The notes beneath the pieces are model-generated. The model worked only from the letters and a program-made list of their open reading frames with translations, did not search any database and had not been told where the DNA came from. The position numbers and the translations under genes are program-made. A stretch of DNA of 49,973 nucleotides from the NCBI GenBank assembly GCA_051453625.1, contig JBOZIK010000001.1:102952342-103002314 (forward strand). Reading direction: 5' to 3'. The first letter of the stretch is position 1. Every line of letters starts with the position of its first letter. The DNA comes from Welwitschia mirabilis (Eukaryota; Gnetophyta; Gnetopsida; Welwitschiales). Shown piece after piece: positions 1 to 11,439 of the stretch.

Positions 1-84
1 TTTTTGTTTATAGCTTTACTATTTTATGAAGACTAGGTTTACAAGAAAATTACTTTTTCTTATATGTTTATAAATAATATAAAC

Positions 85-1464
85 AATGCAGGTCTTCGAC
101 AAAATACTCCAGCATCTATCATTATAGTACAACACTTGATTGATGATATTGTGCAAGAACTAAATCAACAAATTAAAGACATGTCCACAGAAATAACCCC
201 CTTAGTAGTAGTTAGTGAATAGACAGAAAATAATGGTATGACATCTATAATTCACGTATATAATACACAAAGTCCTTTATCATTAACTCCCAAATAAGAG
301 TATGTAAGGAGACAAAAAAAGATTATGGGAGAGGATGGTTATCGTAATCAATAATCACGCTTATGGAGAGAACAATAAAAAATACAGTCTCATGTAATAG
401 TATCAAACTTTAATGCCCTATCCTCTATAAGCAGTCTTAACCAAACATTACAATAGCCTCTATATCCTGGCTTACGTAAGTCTAATGATGATATATCTAA
501 AGGAATTGAGACATTTTGGAGAGAAATATGAGTCTTTACACAACCAAGATCATGCATAATTTGGAATGAGATGTATGAGTTTATAGATTTATTACAAGGC
601 AGACATGGCCCTACTTTTAGACAATGTCAATATGAGAAAATGAAAGGGATCATAGCTGATGATGAAGAAATTAGACCTTTCTTTGCTCAGAATGATATGA
701 ATCCAGGACCTCAGCCATTTGTTTTATCCTATCCTACACAAGTTGATGAGATGTTTATTTAAAGGATAAATTCCTTACTTCAAGTTACACATGTAATTGA
801 TGGTCAATTGGTATATCAAGGGCACATAATAAGTTTTCCATAGGATGTGTCACATATTGCAAGGGTTTTGTCCTTTAGGATTACACAAATACTAACCCTT
901 ATTCTAAAGAGAAGGGATTAAATTGGCATATAATATAATATTATTATAAATAAGAAATGAGTTTATCATGCTTTATACTTTAAGAAGGAAAATGATCCTT
1001 TCTACCAAGATGTTGAGATAGACATGCATGCCTTAGATGAAATCAATAATGATGAAGATGTTAATGTCTTTTATATGCTTCAAGACATTACTCTTAATAA
1101 AGAGGAAGGGAATATCAAGCTACATTTTGATGGTCTAATTCCATAAATAGATGAGTCCAACATCATTCAACATGCATCCTCAGTTGTCACACGATGTCCT
1201 CGACTTGAAAGAGAACTTGATGCTATAAAGAATTGGCTATAAAATTTGTATAATGATCCCTTAACAAGTGCTCAATGGCCATTACTAGGAGAGTCACAAA
1301 CCAATGAGTTTAACACTATAGGTATGCTATCAATGTCATTTCCATCATTATTTCCTACAAACAAGTATGATTTTCTAGCATGGAGAGCTAAAGATGTTAA
1401 ACTACATGAGTTTGTAAAGCATTTTGTAAGATACAAATATGGAAGATTTGGTCGTCATTCTTGA
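85..1464 (+). pseudogene. Helitron RepHel, N-terminal part (broken)
   Basis: One reading phase stays open across about 1.38 kb apart from stop codons that read as decayed Gln, Trp or Arg codons, for example 220-222 TAG and 295-297 TAA. Residues around 571-900 include a stretch ending in VYQGHIISFP followed by a stop-for-Gln and DVSHIA. This resembles the 'G H x I x F P Q D' segment that precedes the Rep domain in many eukaryotic Helitron proteins. Around 1246-1464 the block contains NEFNTIGMLSMSFPSLFPT and ends KYGRFGRHS, matching the conserved 'FPTLFPTG...KYxDGRFxxH' stretch just upstream of Helitron_like_N. No frameshift is seen within the block. Assignment rests on motif recall, not a search. 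Confidence 0.78.
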
Positions 1465-1559
1465 TTTTGGTAAGTAATTCCTCATTTTTTTAATCCATTA
1501 ATTAATCAAATGAAAAAAAAATTTAACCTTAAATAAATTATTTTCAACTTTAGGTATTA

Positions 1560-2985
1560 TATGTTTAATATGATTATGAGACATAGAGCACTTAGATCTA
1601 CAACAATTTTCTTCAAGAAGAGCATAGCAAATGCCCCCATTACAATAGAATAATTATATGAACAAATGAATAATTGCTAATCAAATAAAATAATAAATAA
1701 CTTGATGAGATATGGAAGCTCTTTAAAGGAACAACATCTTATTAGAAAAAAAAGCAATGTGAGCTATTAGATATGGTTAACTAGCTTGAAACTCCTACCA
1801 TATTCTTTACTTTAAGTGCAAGAGATTTATATTGGCCTATCTACATGATATCATACCTTGTGAACAACCACAACATCTGTCTAAATCAAGATGATAGCAA
1901 TTGTAAAACATTATTGAGAACCCACATATTATCTAGAGTACATGTATAACCATCACAAAAAATTTAGAGAGGCAATTCTAATAAAGGATTTTAATGTTGT
2001 TGACTACTAGACATGATTTGAATGATAACATAGAGTTTATCCACATGTACATGGGTTCCTATAAATAAAAGGAGCTCCTAACATGAAACTACTAAACTAG
2101 AAATATGATATAGCACTTGGAAATGCAAAGAGATCTTTTGATTCTATTGCGTATGCATGGAATGATAGATTTGATGAATATAGTAGAGTAAATGTTGTAA
2201 GTAAAAGTTATATGTTTTTATTACATATTCAATTAATTACTGTGTTGTAGAGATTATGGTAATCTTTGGTTTTGCAGGCCCTACTATGGAACATGGATAT
2301 TCATCCATGTTAATTACGAAAAGAGGACCTTGAACATATACAACTAAATTAGGATTACACAACCTTATTGAATAGTATTCAAAGACATACATTTTATAAA
2401 CTAGGAGCATGTTTGAGAAGGCAAAATGGTTGATAGGTGTACAGGTATCCATAAACTACTACGCTTTATAATTTTCAATATATTCAAACTATACATACTA
2501 ATACTTCTTATTTCATGTAGATATAACATTTCATAGGAGTTATAACCTCATGATTTTAGGTTGTATATAGATGAAAACAATGAGAAGAAGTATCAGTTCA
2601 GGAGAAATGATGGTAGGTTAAATGTTAATAATAGAATGATTCTATAAATATGGTAAGTGAATATAGACTTCCAACCTGTTCTCGATAAATATGTTGTCAT
2701 ATCGTATATTGAAAAGTATGCCTTAAAGTCAGAGAAGAAATCAAAGTCAAATTTTGACACATTAATGAAGATATCACAAGAAAGAAATCCCAATGAGCCT
2801 ATCATTTTAGCTTATAAAAGGCTAATGATGAATATTGTAGTAGATCGTGATATTGGAGTTATGAAAACCTGTAACATGCTATAAGAAATTTCCTTGGTTG
2901 AAAGTAGCAGGACATTTGTATTGCTTAATGTCTTTAAGGAGGTATATAAAAAAGTGAAACAAAGCCATGTTGTAGATGAAGAATG
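1560..2985 (+). pseudogene. Helitron Rep endonuclease (HUH and two-tyrosine motifs), broken
   Basis: The Rep domain of Helitrons nicks and joins single strands during rolling-circle transposition. The FTLSARDLYWP motif lies near 1806-1838 (phase 3). The HUH metal-binding motif reads PHVHGF, with the two His codons at 2044-2046 and 2050-2052 (phase 1). It is preceded by stops at the positions of the usual Trp, Arg and Gln residues. The catalytic tyrosine motif reads YIEKYALK (phase 2), with Tyr codons at 2705-2707 and 2717-2719, fitting YxxKYxxK. After it, DRDIGVMKTCNML followed by a stop matches the conserved 'DRDIGAQE' region. The active-site residues survive, but stops and at least two frame changes separate the pieces. 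Confidence 0.85.
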
Positions 2986-2999
2986 ATTGTATACCACAT

Positions 3000-3648
3000 T
3001 GTTCAATCAGTATCCAAAAAGGCCATTTCATATGGAAGGCATATCTTTAATTAATTGTGCATAATATTGTATATTCAATTCAAGGAAAATAATAGATGAT
3101 GCTTGATATCTGAGAAAGAAACATGCAATTGTTAGAGCTATTCCTAGGTTTCCTGTAATACCTAATAGAGATGATGACAAATGGATGGCTTATTATTGGG
3201 CCTAGCTACTTCTTCATTATCCATTTAGAGATATCAAACATGACTTAGAAAGGATAGATGAAGAAATAGAGGCTAAATGAATGTCTGATGCACATATGTA
3301 TGAGCAATGTAATCCATCATATGATGAGGATTTCAAACATGAAATCATAAAGGAGGATCAACATGAGGATGTGTAACCATCACATGTGAGTCATTATGAA
3401 AATTATTACCAAGAATTAACAAGACATTTGCTAAATGAAGGTCTTCTTTAAAGAAGTAAACATGACATGCTTGGCTTGCATGATCTTGATAGGTAATTTA
3501 ATTGGTCTGTAAACTATAAAGGAGAAGACTATGTAAAATATGCTATTTTCTTTATGAAAGTAATAGGACATTATGTAATTTATTGGTTCAAGATGAAACC
3601 AATTAAATTCATGGCCTAGCTAGCCTTGCCTTAAAATAAAAGAAATGC
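3000..3648 (+). pseudogene. Helitron Rep-helicase linker (broken)
   Basis: This is readable as decayed coding sequence between the Rep and helicase domains. Fragments such as RAIPRFPVIP near 3130 and HYPFRDIKHD near 3215 resemble the linker of plant Helitron proteins ('...RYY R LLL L PFR ...'). Acidic stretches (near 3240-3380) and several stops follow. No separate function can be assigned. The boundaries are approximate, set by the neighbouring domains. Confidence 0.55.
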
Positions 3649-4986
3649 TTCAACATACTCATATCTCATTTGGTACTGCAAGAATTTAACCAAGAAGACA
3701 TTCAACCTTTATGCATGAAAATCCAATGAACAATAGGAATAGGAAAATCTTTTCTTATTCATGCTATAAGAAATGAATTTAGGAAGATATTTCCAGAAAA
3801 CATAGCAATTATTATGGGACTTGCACCAATGGGAGTCACTGGATACAAAATTAAGGGAATAACAATACATTTAGCATTGGGTATTAACATCAGTGACTAT
3901 GAGCCTGCTTCATCAAGACAGTTGCTACATCTTCAAGAACAGTTAAAAAAAGTCAAATACATCATTCTTGATGAGATGAGTTTTATAGAGGATAAGATGT
4001 TACTTAATATTGATAAAAGGCTTAAAGAGATATTTTCATCTCATCACCATATGAGTTTTGGTGGAAGGTCTCTTATACTAATAGGAGATCTTGCTCAGTT
4101 ACCTCTAATGAAGGATTGTCCACTATATAATGGTAGTGATGAAATGATGTTCCTATGGAGATCATTTAATAAAGTTATTATATTAGATGCAGTCTATAGA
4201 TAAAAAGGTGATGATCCAAATCAGCAAAGATTTAGAAACATATTGATAAATGTAATAGATGGAAAAGCTGTAGAAAATGATTATGAATTTCAAATAATGA
4301 GGTCTAAACTTCCTTTCACATCCAATAGAATGGATGGTTTCCAAGATTTAGTTCATCTATTCACCATGAATGATATGGTTTTCTCTTATAATCAAAAGTG
4401 CTTACTTCAAATGCAATTATCCATTACATGATGTGTAGTAGACAAGACAGGAGATTTAGTTAGATACAATAATGTTGATAGTAAATTGGAAATAGAGCTT
4501 CTTCTTCATCAAGGAGCTAGGATCATGTTAACTATGAATATATGACGTGAAGCTAAATTAGCAAGTGGGTCTATAGGTTTTGTTAAATCAATATTTTATT
4601 GGCCAGAAACGAATCCACTTGATCTTCCAACCTATGTCATTGTTAACTTTGATACCTACACTGTAATTCCTTTCAATGAATTAAGTCCAAAAATAGTTCC
4701 TATCATCCCGTTCTCTAGATATCGATCAAGACAACTACCTTTAAAACTTGGTTAGGCATTGATAATTCATAACTCTCAAGGGATGACCCTTATTAAAGCA
4801 TATATAGACATTGGTCCTAAGGAAATGTCAGGATTAACTTTTATGACACTTTTTTGAGTGAAGTCAATAAAATAATTAAAGATATTACATCACTTCTCTA
4901 AAAAAAGATATAGAAAATTATTTAAGATTTATAACTTGAAAAAATGGATTCAAAAAGAGCAACATTTAGCAAGCCTAGAAGTTTGA
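3649..4986 (+). pseudogene. Helitron PIF1-type 5'-3' helicase domain (broken)
   Basis: This is a superfamily 1 helicase of the PIF1 family, which in Helitrons unwinds DNA during rolling-circle transposition. Walker A is at 3727-3750 (TIGIGKS, with the leading Gly codon turned into TGA). A following APMGVTGYKI stretch matches the 'APTGVAA' motif. Walker B is ILDEMS at 3964-3981, and motif III is GDLAQLP at 4084-4104. Later blocks include QGARIMLT near 4516-4540, SQGMT at 4774-4788 and IDIGPKEMSGLT. The C-terminus ends in a basic helix and TGA at 4984-4986. The longest uninterrupted piece is 3814-4203. Nearly the whole domain is collinear with PIF1-like proteins, yet stops at 4201, 4429 and later inactivate it. 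Confidence 0.9.
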
Positions 4987-6179
4987 AACACATTGTCTTT
5001 GTAATAATTTCCCAGTTGATCTGTGATGTACATTTGTATCAAATAATATACTAATTTATCTATGCTACATGCTCATATTATTATTTGTTACCTTCATTGT
5101 AATACTTAAATGCTTATGTTATTATTTATTATCTTCATTATTAAAAAATGATACTTGACTTCTTTATAAACTCTAATAATGCACTTCCTTACCTATGTAA
5201 TTATATTTTTTAATTCATGCATTTTTACATTTAAGATGAAAAAGAGATATCATTAGATACTTAACTCATGACCACTTATTTCCAACATTGTATTTATTTG
5301 CTTAAATAACATGATTAGTAAAAATAGTTACAAATAAAAATGAAGGCACATCCATAAAGGGATTTCTAATTAAAGTAATTATGATTCATGGAATTGATTC
5401 TATAAAAGATCAAATAATTATTTCACTTATAACTAATAATAATGAGTGACAGGTAACCACTATCTTAGATACATATTTCATATACATTTAATATTTAGTT
5501 AAGAAATATCAATTTTTATTGCCTTTTAGACAAGGGTACAAGCATTGATCTAACTGCATTTCTGCCATCCATTGGAGAAGGGTACAACCATTAACCTAAG
5601 CACATTTTACCTACACATTCGTGTTGGCTTTAACCACACTCAAAATTGACTTTAACTTCTATCAACCTTAACTTTAATCATATGGTCAATGTTGACTAGT
5701 CATGCATGTGACGGTTACGTGGATCCCCTCTTCCTCATGTGGGTTGAGGCACACACACTACATCTTGTTAGTACATGACTACATGACACCTCATATTTTT
5801 CATTTGTTTTTCATACTTATTCATGTCCTTTCTTCCCAAGAGCTTTTTTTTTTTGTTTTTTCTTTAGAAACATGTTAAATATTAGATGGTGTACAAAAGA
5901 TTTAAGCCATTGCATTTCTATGGCAGCCAAATAGACCCTGTTCTCTGAAGTGGCCTCTTCTTTTAAACACCCCATTTTCAAACACTTTATTTTCTTTCTC
6001 TTATGATCATCTTGAATTAAGATAACTCTAATAAAAGAAATGTCTTTCTCTTAGATGATTTGCCACTCCTTTTTCCCTCATGGCTTCCCCATGTACCCCT
6101 TTTCATACTTTATTTATATCACTAAGAAATATATTAAAAATAAATTAATTATTTAAGAAAGATAGTTTATCTTAGAAAG
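4987..6179. other. AT-rich spacer, nothing identified
   Basis: There is no sustained reading frame and no recognised element. The part at 5530-5700 has several TTGAC or GTTGAC words. The right edge abuts the putative LTR of element D. The left part may hold the Helitron 3' end, and the right part could be remains of an older element into which D inserted. Neither is shown by the sequence. Confidence 0.5.
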
Positions 6180-7881
6180 GGTAAAGTCTGATATTTTACT
6201 CTTTTTGTTTTAGCTAATTAACCAATTATGTGTCTATTTATTTTGCTTGTATTATTATTCTTAATGAACGAATATTCATACATACATCCATTAAAAGATA
6301 TTTTTATAAAAAGCAGTAATAACACTATTTTTAAGCTATATAACTTTCCAAGAAAAGTTTATAAAATGTTAAATATTCATAAAAATAATTTGTCAAGCTT
6401 CATATTTTTCTATTAAAATATGATTCAAGAAATGATATACATCACCAAAACTTTTGAAAACATCACAACAAATATATGTCAAGGTTCAAATATTTTAAAG
6501 TCATAAAACAAATAACTACAACATCTAAGATATAAAAGATCCTTCATAAGATTATAAGTTTTTCACTTTAAACATAGTTTTACAACAGAAACTAGAAAAT
6601 GATGATCTCCACTCCAATATGCCCTTCATGGAAATTAATTTAGATTTTCAAGTACTCTAGTTTTTCCACCTATTCAACATAATAATATAAAGTGAGAACC
6701 CTAAAATCTTCACAGTTCCTAGTATGGCCTAAGTAAGGTAAAGATAAAGGTCAAAGAATTCCAAGTCATAAGATAAACAAGACAAGATCAAGTTTTCAAG
6801 TGAAGGGCTTATGGAAATAAAATGAGAACAATTAATTTTTAATAAATCTTATATTTTTCCTTCACTACCTCATTTAATTAACTATGAAGTCCACTACCTC
6901 ATTTGACAGTCTATGGATTTATCAATCCCACTGCTTCGTTTGGTGATCTATGGGTTTCCCATACTTCACTGCCTCTTTCAACAATCTATGGAGTGCACTG
7001 CCTCATTTAATGATCTATGGATTTATTAATCCCATTATCTCATTTGGCAATCTATGGGTTCTCACGTTCGACTACCTAATTTAGTCATCTATGAAATTCT
7101 CATTTCCATAAAGAGTTAAAGATCATAAGATATTTTAAGAAGATGCAAGATTCAATGTCAAATATTTTATCAAGATACATCACAAAATATTTTTAACAAG
7201 ATATAAAGTCCTACTAAGAATGAAGTTATACAAGAATATATTTTGGAAATACAATCATACTCACATGAATTCCAAACTAGTATAGATAAGTATTACACCT
7301 CAAACCTTTACAGGTTTTGTCAAGAAAGTAGTAGAAACAAGTGCTTATAAATAAGTAATACATCTCAAAATTTTAGAAGAAAGTAGTAAATTCATTAAAA
7401 AACAAGCACCTATCTAGACCTTAAAAGGGATGCAAGAATAAAGAAATCATACAAAAATATAGATAAATTTAGGATTATACTTGAAATTCAATGCAAAATT
7501 TCTAATCTTCCAAAGACTTCAAGACTTTAAGGATTCCAAGACTCCAATGTTCCCAAGACTCAAACACTTCTAAAGCTTTAAGATCCAAAGTCGCTAAGTT
7601 TTACTAATAAAGGATTTTTCAAGAAAATACAAATAATAAGAGAAGGAAGTCCTTTATATAACAAGAATATGTAGGGGATATGAAGAGACACTATCTTGAA
7701 GAGAACATGAAGAGACACCTCTTTGGGAAAAAATAGTTACAATTTCATAACCCCCAATCATTACTTTATTTAGCCACTAGGTGTATTTCATATTTTATCA
7801 TAACAATAATTATCCATCATGTCAAGTTTATTTTGTCAATAAATAATAATCATAAAAGATATTCCTACATAAGTAATTATG
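6180..7881 (-). repeat. 3' LTR of gypsy element D (degenerate)
   Basis: This stretch aligns in order with 29106-31091. Shared landmarks are the 'atatgattcaag' block (6418 and about 29688), 'ccacctattcaac' (6666) against 'ctacctattcaac' (29940), a seven-unit minisatellite, and 'tttgtcaataaataataa' (7830) against 'tttaccaataaataacaa' (31034). The left edge is inferred from 'attttactctttttg' at about 6192 against 'attttactatttttg' just inside the other copy; the terminal TG is lost. It is about 280 bp shorter than its partner, mostly in the first quarter, which suggests a deletion. The divergence is large, so the insertion is old. Minus-strand polarity comes from the primer site at 29092. Confidence 0.72.
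6861..7110. repeat. Seven-unit minisatellite inside LTR (element D, 3' copy)
   Basis: Seven tandem units of about 31-38 bp follow the pattern cactgcctcatttggcaatc then tatgga plus a short tail. Unit lengths run roughly 31, 36, 38, 31, 35, 36, 37, so the tails repeat with a three-unit period of about 105 bp: short tail, 'atttatcaat' tail, 'ggtttcc' tail. The same seven units with the same tail order are present at 30147-30393. Confidence 0.85.
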
Positions 7882-10800
7882 TATATAGGGCAATATTCAT
7901 TATGTTTCAAATAGAGAACAAACCTCATATAAATGTTTTTTTTCCAAAAATAAATTAAAATTTTTAATATTATTATTAGAAATGTTTATTCCTCCTTCCA
8001 TGTTTCTAATGCTTACTACTCTTTCCTAGCTACTATATCTATTATTTAGAATGGTAAGAGATTCAACATAAGTACATTCATCTTTAATGTGCTTAAGAAA
8101 GTAAGGAAAAGCATTAAAAATATTTATCTTCTTACTATTATAAGAGATTTGTTATGATTTCTGAATTCTTATAAACCTTTTCATGTTGATGGGTGAAATG
8201 ACAAGGCTATAGATCCCATTATTGATAGGCAAATTACAAAGTAAAAAGACAGAATAGCATACATTGGATCCTAAGAAGGCAAGTGGAAACTTCCAAAAAC
8301 TAACATAAGTAATAAAAAAAGAAGAAGAAAAACAAAGATCACTTTTATCTCCACCTTGATGAAGTGTAATGACACTTGGCCCTACTTCCCCTTAAGAGGA
8401 AATCAAGTTCATGGAGATAATACCACCTAGACAAAGGAATTAGGTACAAAGGATTTGGAGGAGAATGAGAAGAAACCATAGAGCCTTTCTCATAAAGAAT
8501 CTAGAGTCTCTTGTGCTAAGAGATCTTCCTCTATGTAATATGTATTTTCTCTTCTTCTCTTTCTATTCTTTATATCTTTTATTCTCTACTTTTATATGTA
8601 ATCTTTTAATGTTGGGTAATACTAAAATATGTTTTTCATTCTTGTCATTAAATTTGGTGATATTTTCGAATTTTCTAACTTAATGTAAACATTGTATACA
8701 AAGGGGTTTCTTAAGGAGATAAAAATTGACATCACTGTTCTAAAATTTTATTGAAAATAATTCAAAATATGCAAAATATTTACTATATTTTTCACATAAG
8801 AATATTTGAAAAGTAAATAGTTGTAAAGAAAATAAGACTTTCATGATGAATTTTTTTCCTAGCTCTATACATTTCATATTCAAGTTTAATCTTTTGGTAT
8901 ACGATAATTAATCAAGGATCTTTATTTCATTGTTCTACATAAATGGAATAAAGAACATGATGTATAAATAAGGCATAAGAAATTTTTAAATTTTGAGATA
9001 TCATTTGTAAAAATTCATTAAATTTTTAATATTTGGCTCTTAAAATTTAGTAGATTAATAAATTTTCAATACTTTAAATACCATATTTCTAATTACATTA
9101 GTGTTAACTATGTTTTGCTATTAATTACTAAAATTGTTATCAAGAAGGATAGACTTTTAGTATTTTCCATATATGTCATCCTTAATGGCCTAAACTTCAG
9201 TAGATCTTAACAAGTAAAAGTATTAACATCATTATTTGAACTACTAGCACTAGCCAAGTGGGATTTGCAAAGGAGAAACAACTAATCTAATTATAAGTTA
9301 ATATATTAACCCTATATTCCAATGCAAAACCATCCTATGAATATTAAAGACTGCATATCTATATCCTACCACTTAAGGAGATCTGTGGCTATCCATTTGT
9401 TAATAATAAGAATGAACTAATATTCATCTTTTGCTCTAAGGAGAGCTATAAAAAAAAGGCCCTACCTTAAGAGCTAAACATCATTCATCCTTTATTATCA
9501 TTCATCACTTAATCATGGAGCTTGAATTTGGCCATTATTGAAGTGTTATTTATCACGATCCATTAGAACTCTTTTTTTTAGATCTAGAATTCTGATGGTT
9601 ATGATGAGGGCTTCTCTCATCATGAGGTTTTAAACCTCCTTTTTACTTTTTAGCTAATAGGAAATGAATGACTCTTATATAATTACTATTTGCCCTATAT
9701 CTTAACCTATGATGTGGTATTTTCTATAGTATTTGCATCATTGATGAATGCACTTTGATTTATTATTAGATTTAGTTTACTTTTATATCTCTCATTTAAT
9801 TAAGATTACTAGTTATGTAATACTAAATTTGAGTGATCTTTCATATTTCTTTGTTATATTTCTTCATTTAATACTTTATAGGGTTTAGATAATTAACATG
9901 TTAGTTTATGATATCTTTCATGCTATTCTAGTATTTTTTCACATTTTATTATAAAATATAACATTTTCACCAAGCTATACTTAGTAAAGTATCCGTCACT
10001 TGATTAGCATTTATGTGGTAAATTTCCTTTTGAATAATTATTCTTGGTTCCCAAGAGGAGATATCTCATCAAGTGAATTTTTTAATTACTTTGTAGATCC
10101 CTTTTCATTAAAACCTACCTTTGAAACCTTTATCAGTTCTTGTAACCTCTGAAGTATCTTTTTGATCCCTATCAAAGAAAAATAATTAGAGTTAGCTATA
10201 CTATAATAGAACACTCTAGTTTCTTATTTAAACTAATACCTATACTTTAAAAGATAAGGCACATCTTCCATAGATCTCAATCTATTGCAAATGTTAAGAT
10301 GTTACGTTTTTCTTTAATTTTCTTACTTGCACTGGTTTACATAAGAACTATATAACACAACTTACTATCTTCTATCTATTTTTGAGTCTTTTGTTTTAAT
10401 AAGTGTTAAACCCCTTTCTAGCTAGTGTTCCCTTTGCTAATAGTAATATGAAGGTTTTACCTTCATCAAAAATAAGAAAGTTATCATTTGTTCCATCATG
10501 TTGGTAATTTATATGATACATCTAGTATCTTTGGAATGAAACATAACAAGGATCCATCTCTAAAACATCATATAACATAATATATTTGTTACCTTACATT
10601 TTAAGGTTTATAAGGCATTATTCATTCACTTAGCATGAGGTCCCTCATTGATCCATAACGCTATATATTTATCTGAGTAAGGGGTGTATTTCAACATTAA
10701 ATTTTTTATCATAATGATAGAGATAATGTTTTCACTACTCTCCTTTGTAATGATTACACTAAAAGATTTATTTTGTTAATATAAACCCCTTATAGCAGAT

Positions 10801-11439
10801 CTGAATCTTTTGTGTTAGATCCTCTTGTATGGGATCATTAATGAGAAGTTTCTTTAAAATAAGATTTTCTAGTCATTCTAATATAAGATTTTCAATGTCT
10901 TTATTGGTGATTTTGATCCCTTCAGTTCTCTTTGTTATAAAGTCTTCTTATTTCCATAATCCTTCGTCTTTTGCTTTTAATAATAATGAAACATTTTTTG
11001 ATCAAAACCTCTACATTTATGCCATTTGATATTTCCTTAACCTCTACCCTCATCCTTCATTGGATGTGATAAATGATTTTTTAATGTTTACTTCAACCAT
11101 TTTACCTTGAACTTAAGTATTCCAAGGGACTTACCTTACTATGCTAAGATCTTCTTTTGTCTTACCTAATTGTATTTAGTATTTATCTATATTTTTATAT
11201 TTTTCTAGGTTACTTTATTTATCTTTTATTATAGAAGTGATTTTGTTAATATTATAGGAAGTTTACATGTTCTTTTTTAAAATAAAAAATTACCTTAAGC
11301 TATGCTTAGAATATTCTTAGGTCGCATGGTAGAGAAATTTATGTCTTCCATCATACACCCTTTGTCTTTTTCCTAAAACTCCATTTACTTTTACTCTTTT
11401 AAGTCTAAAATATTATCAATGTTTTTTTTAAAAGTTATT
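7882..11439. other. Unassigned interior of element D
   Basis: This lies between the 3' LTR and the reverse transcriptase remnant of element D, where RNase H and integrase should be. I could not recognise either, nor an integrase zinc finger or HPQTDGQ-type motif, on either strand. No long open frame is present; the longest short frames are on the plus strand and look like chance. A TATAAAAAAA run at 9447-9456 followed by 'ggccctacc' could be a promoter within an unrecognised LTR. The region may be a foreign insertion that replaced the end of pol. Confidence 0.5.
9447..9456 (+). promoter_or_regulatory. Possible TATA box
   Basis: The sequence TATAAAAAAA lies after 'aaggagagc' and 42 bp before a CAT-rich stretch. 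It could be an LTR promoter of an unidentified element, but in DNA this AT-rich such a run can easily arise by chance. Confidence 0.2.

Larger units (their letters stand above)
85..4986 (+). mobile_element. Autonomous Helitron remnant (RepHel type)
   Basis: The stretch carries, in the order expected for a plant Helitron, an N-terminal region, a Rep (HUH) nuclease and a PIF1-type helicase, all on the plus strand. Most of the reading frame is codon phase 1, with the two middle blocks in other phases. The coding remnant ends at the TGA at 4984-4986. The 5' TC end probably lies left of the window. I could not identify a 3' CTRR end with its hairpin after 4986, so element borders are not defined. 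The gene is dead: it has many in-frame stops. Sub-blocks are annotated separately. Confidence 0.88.

Noticed and set aside
5530-5700. TTGAC-rich stretch as a second W-box array
   Set aside because: The words are few, irregularly spaced and within unassigned spacer, unlike the regular array at 46.0-46.5 kb.
6228-6416. 62-residue hydrophobic plus-strand frame that resembles a membrane peptide
   Set aside because: It lies in the degenerate LTR of element D; AT-rich DNA commonly gives Phe/Leu/Ile-rich chance frames.
6861-7110. Repeats with spacers resembling a CRISPR array
   Set aside because: Units vary in length and sequence, 'spacers' are themselves repeated, the genome is a plant's, and the same array is present in the partner LTR; it is a minisatellite.
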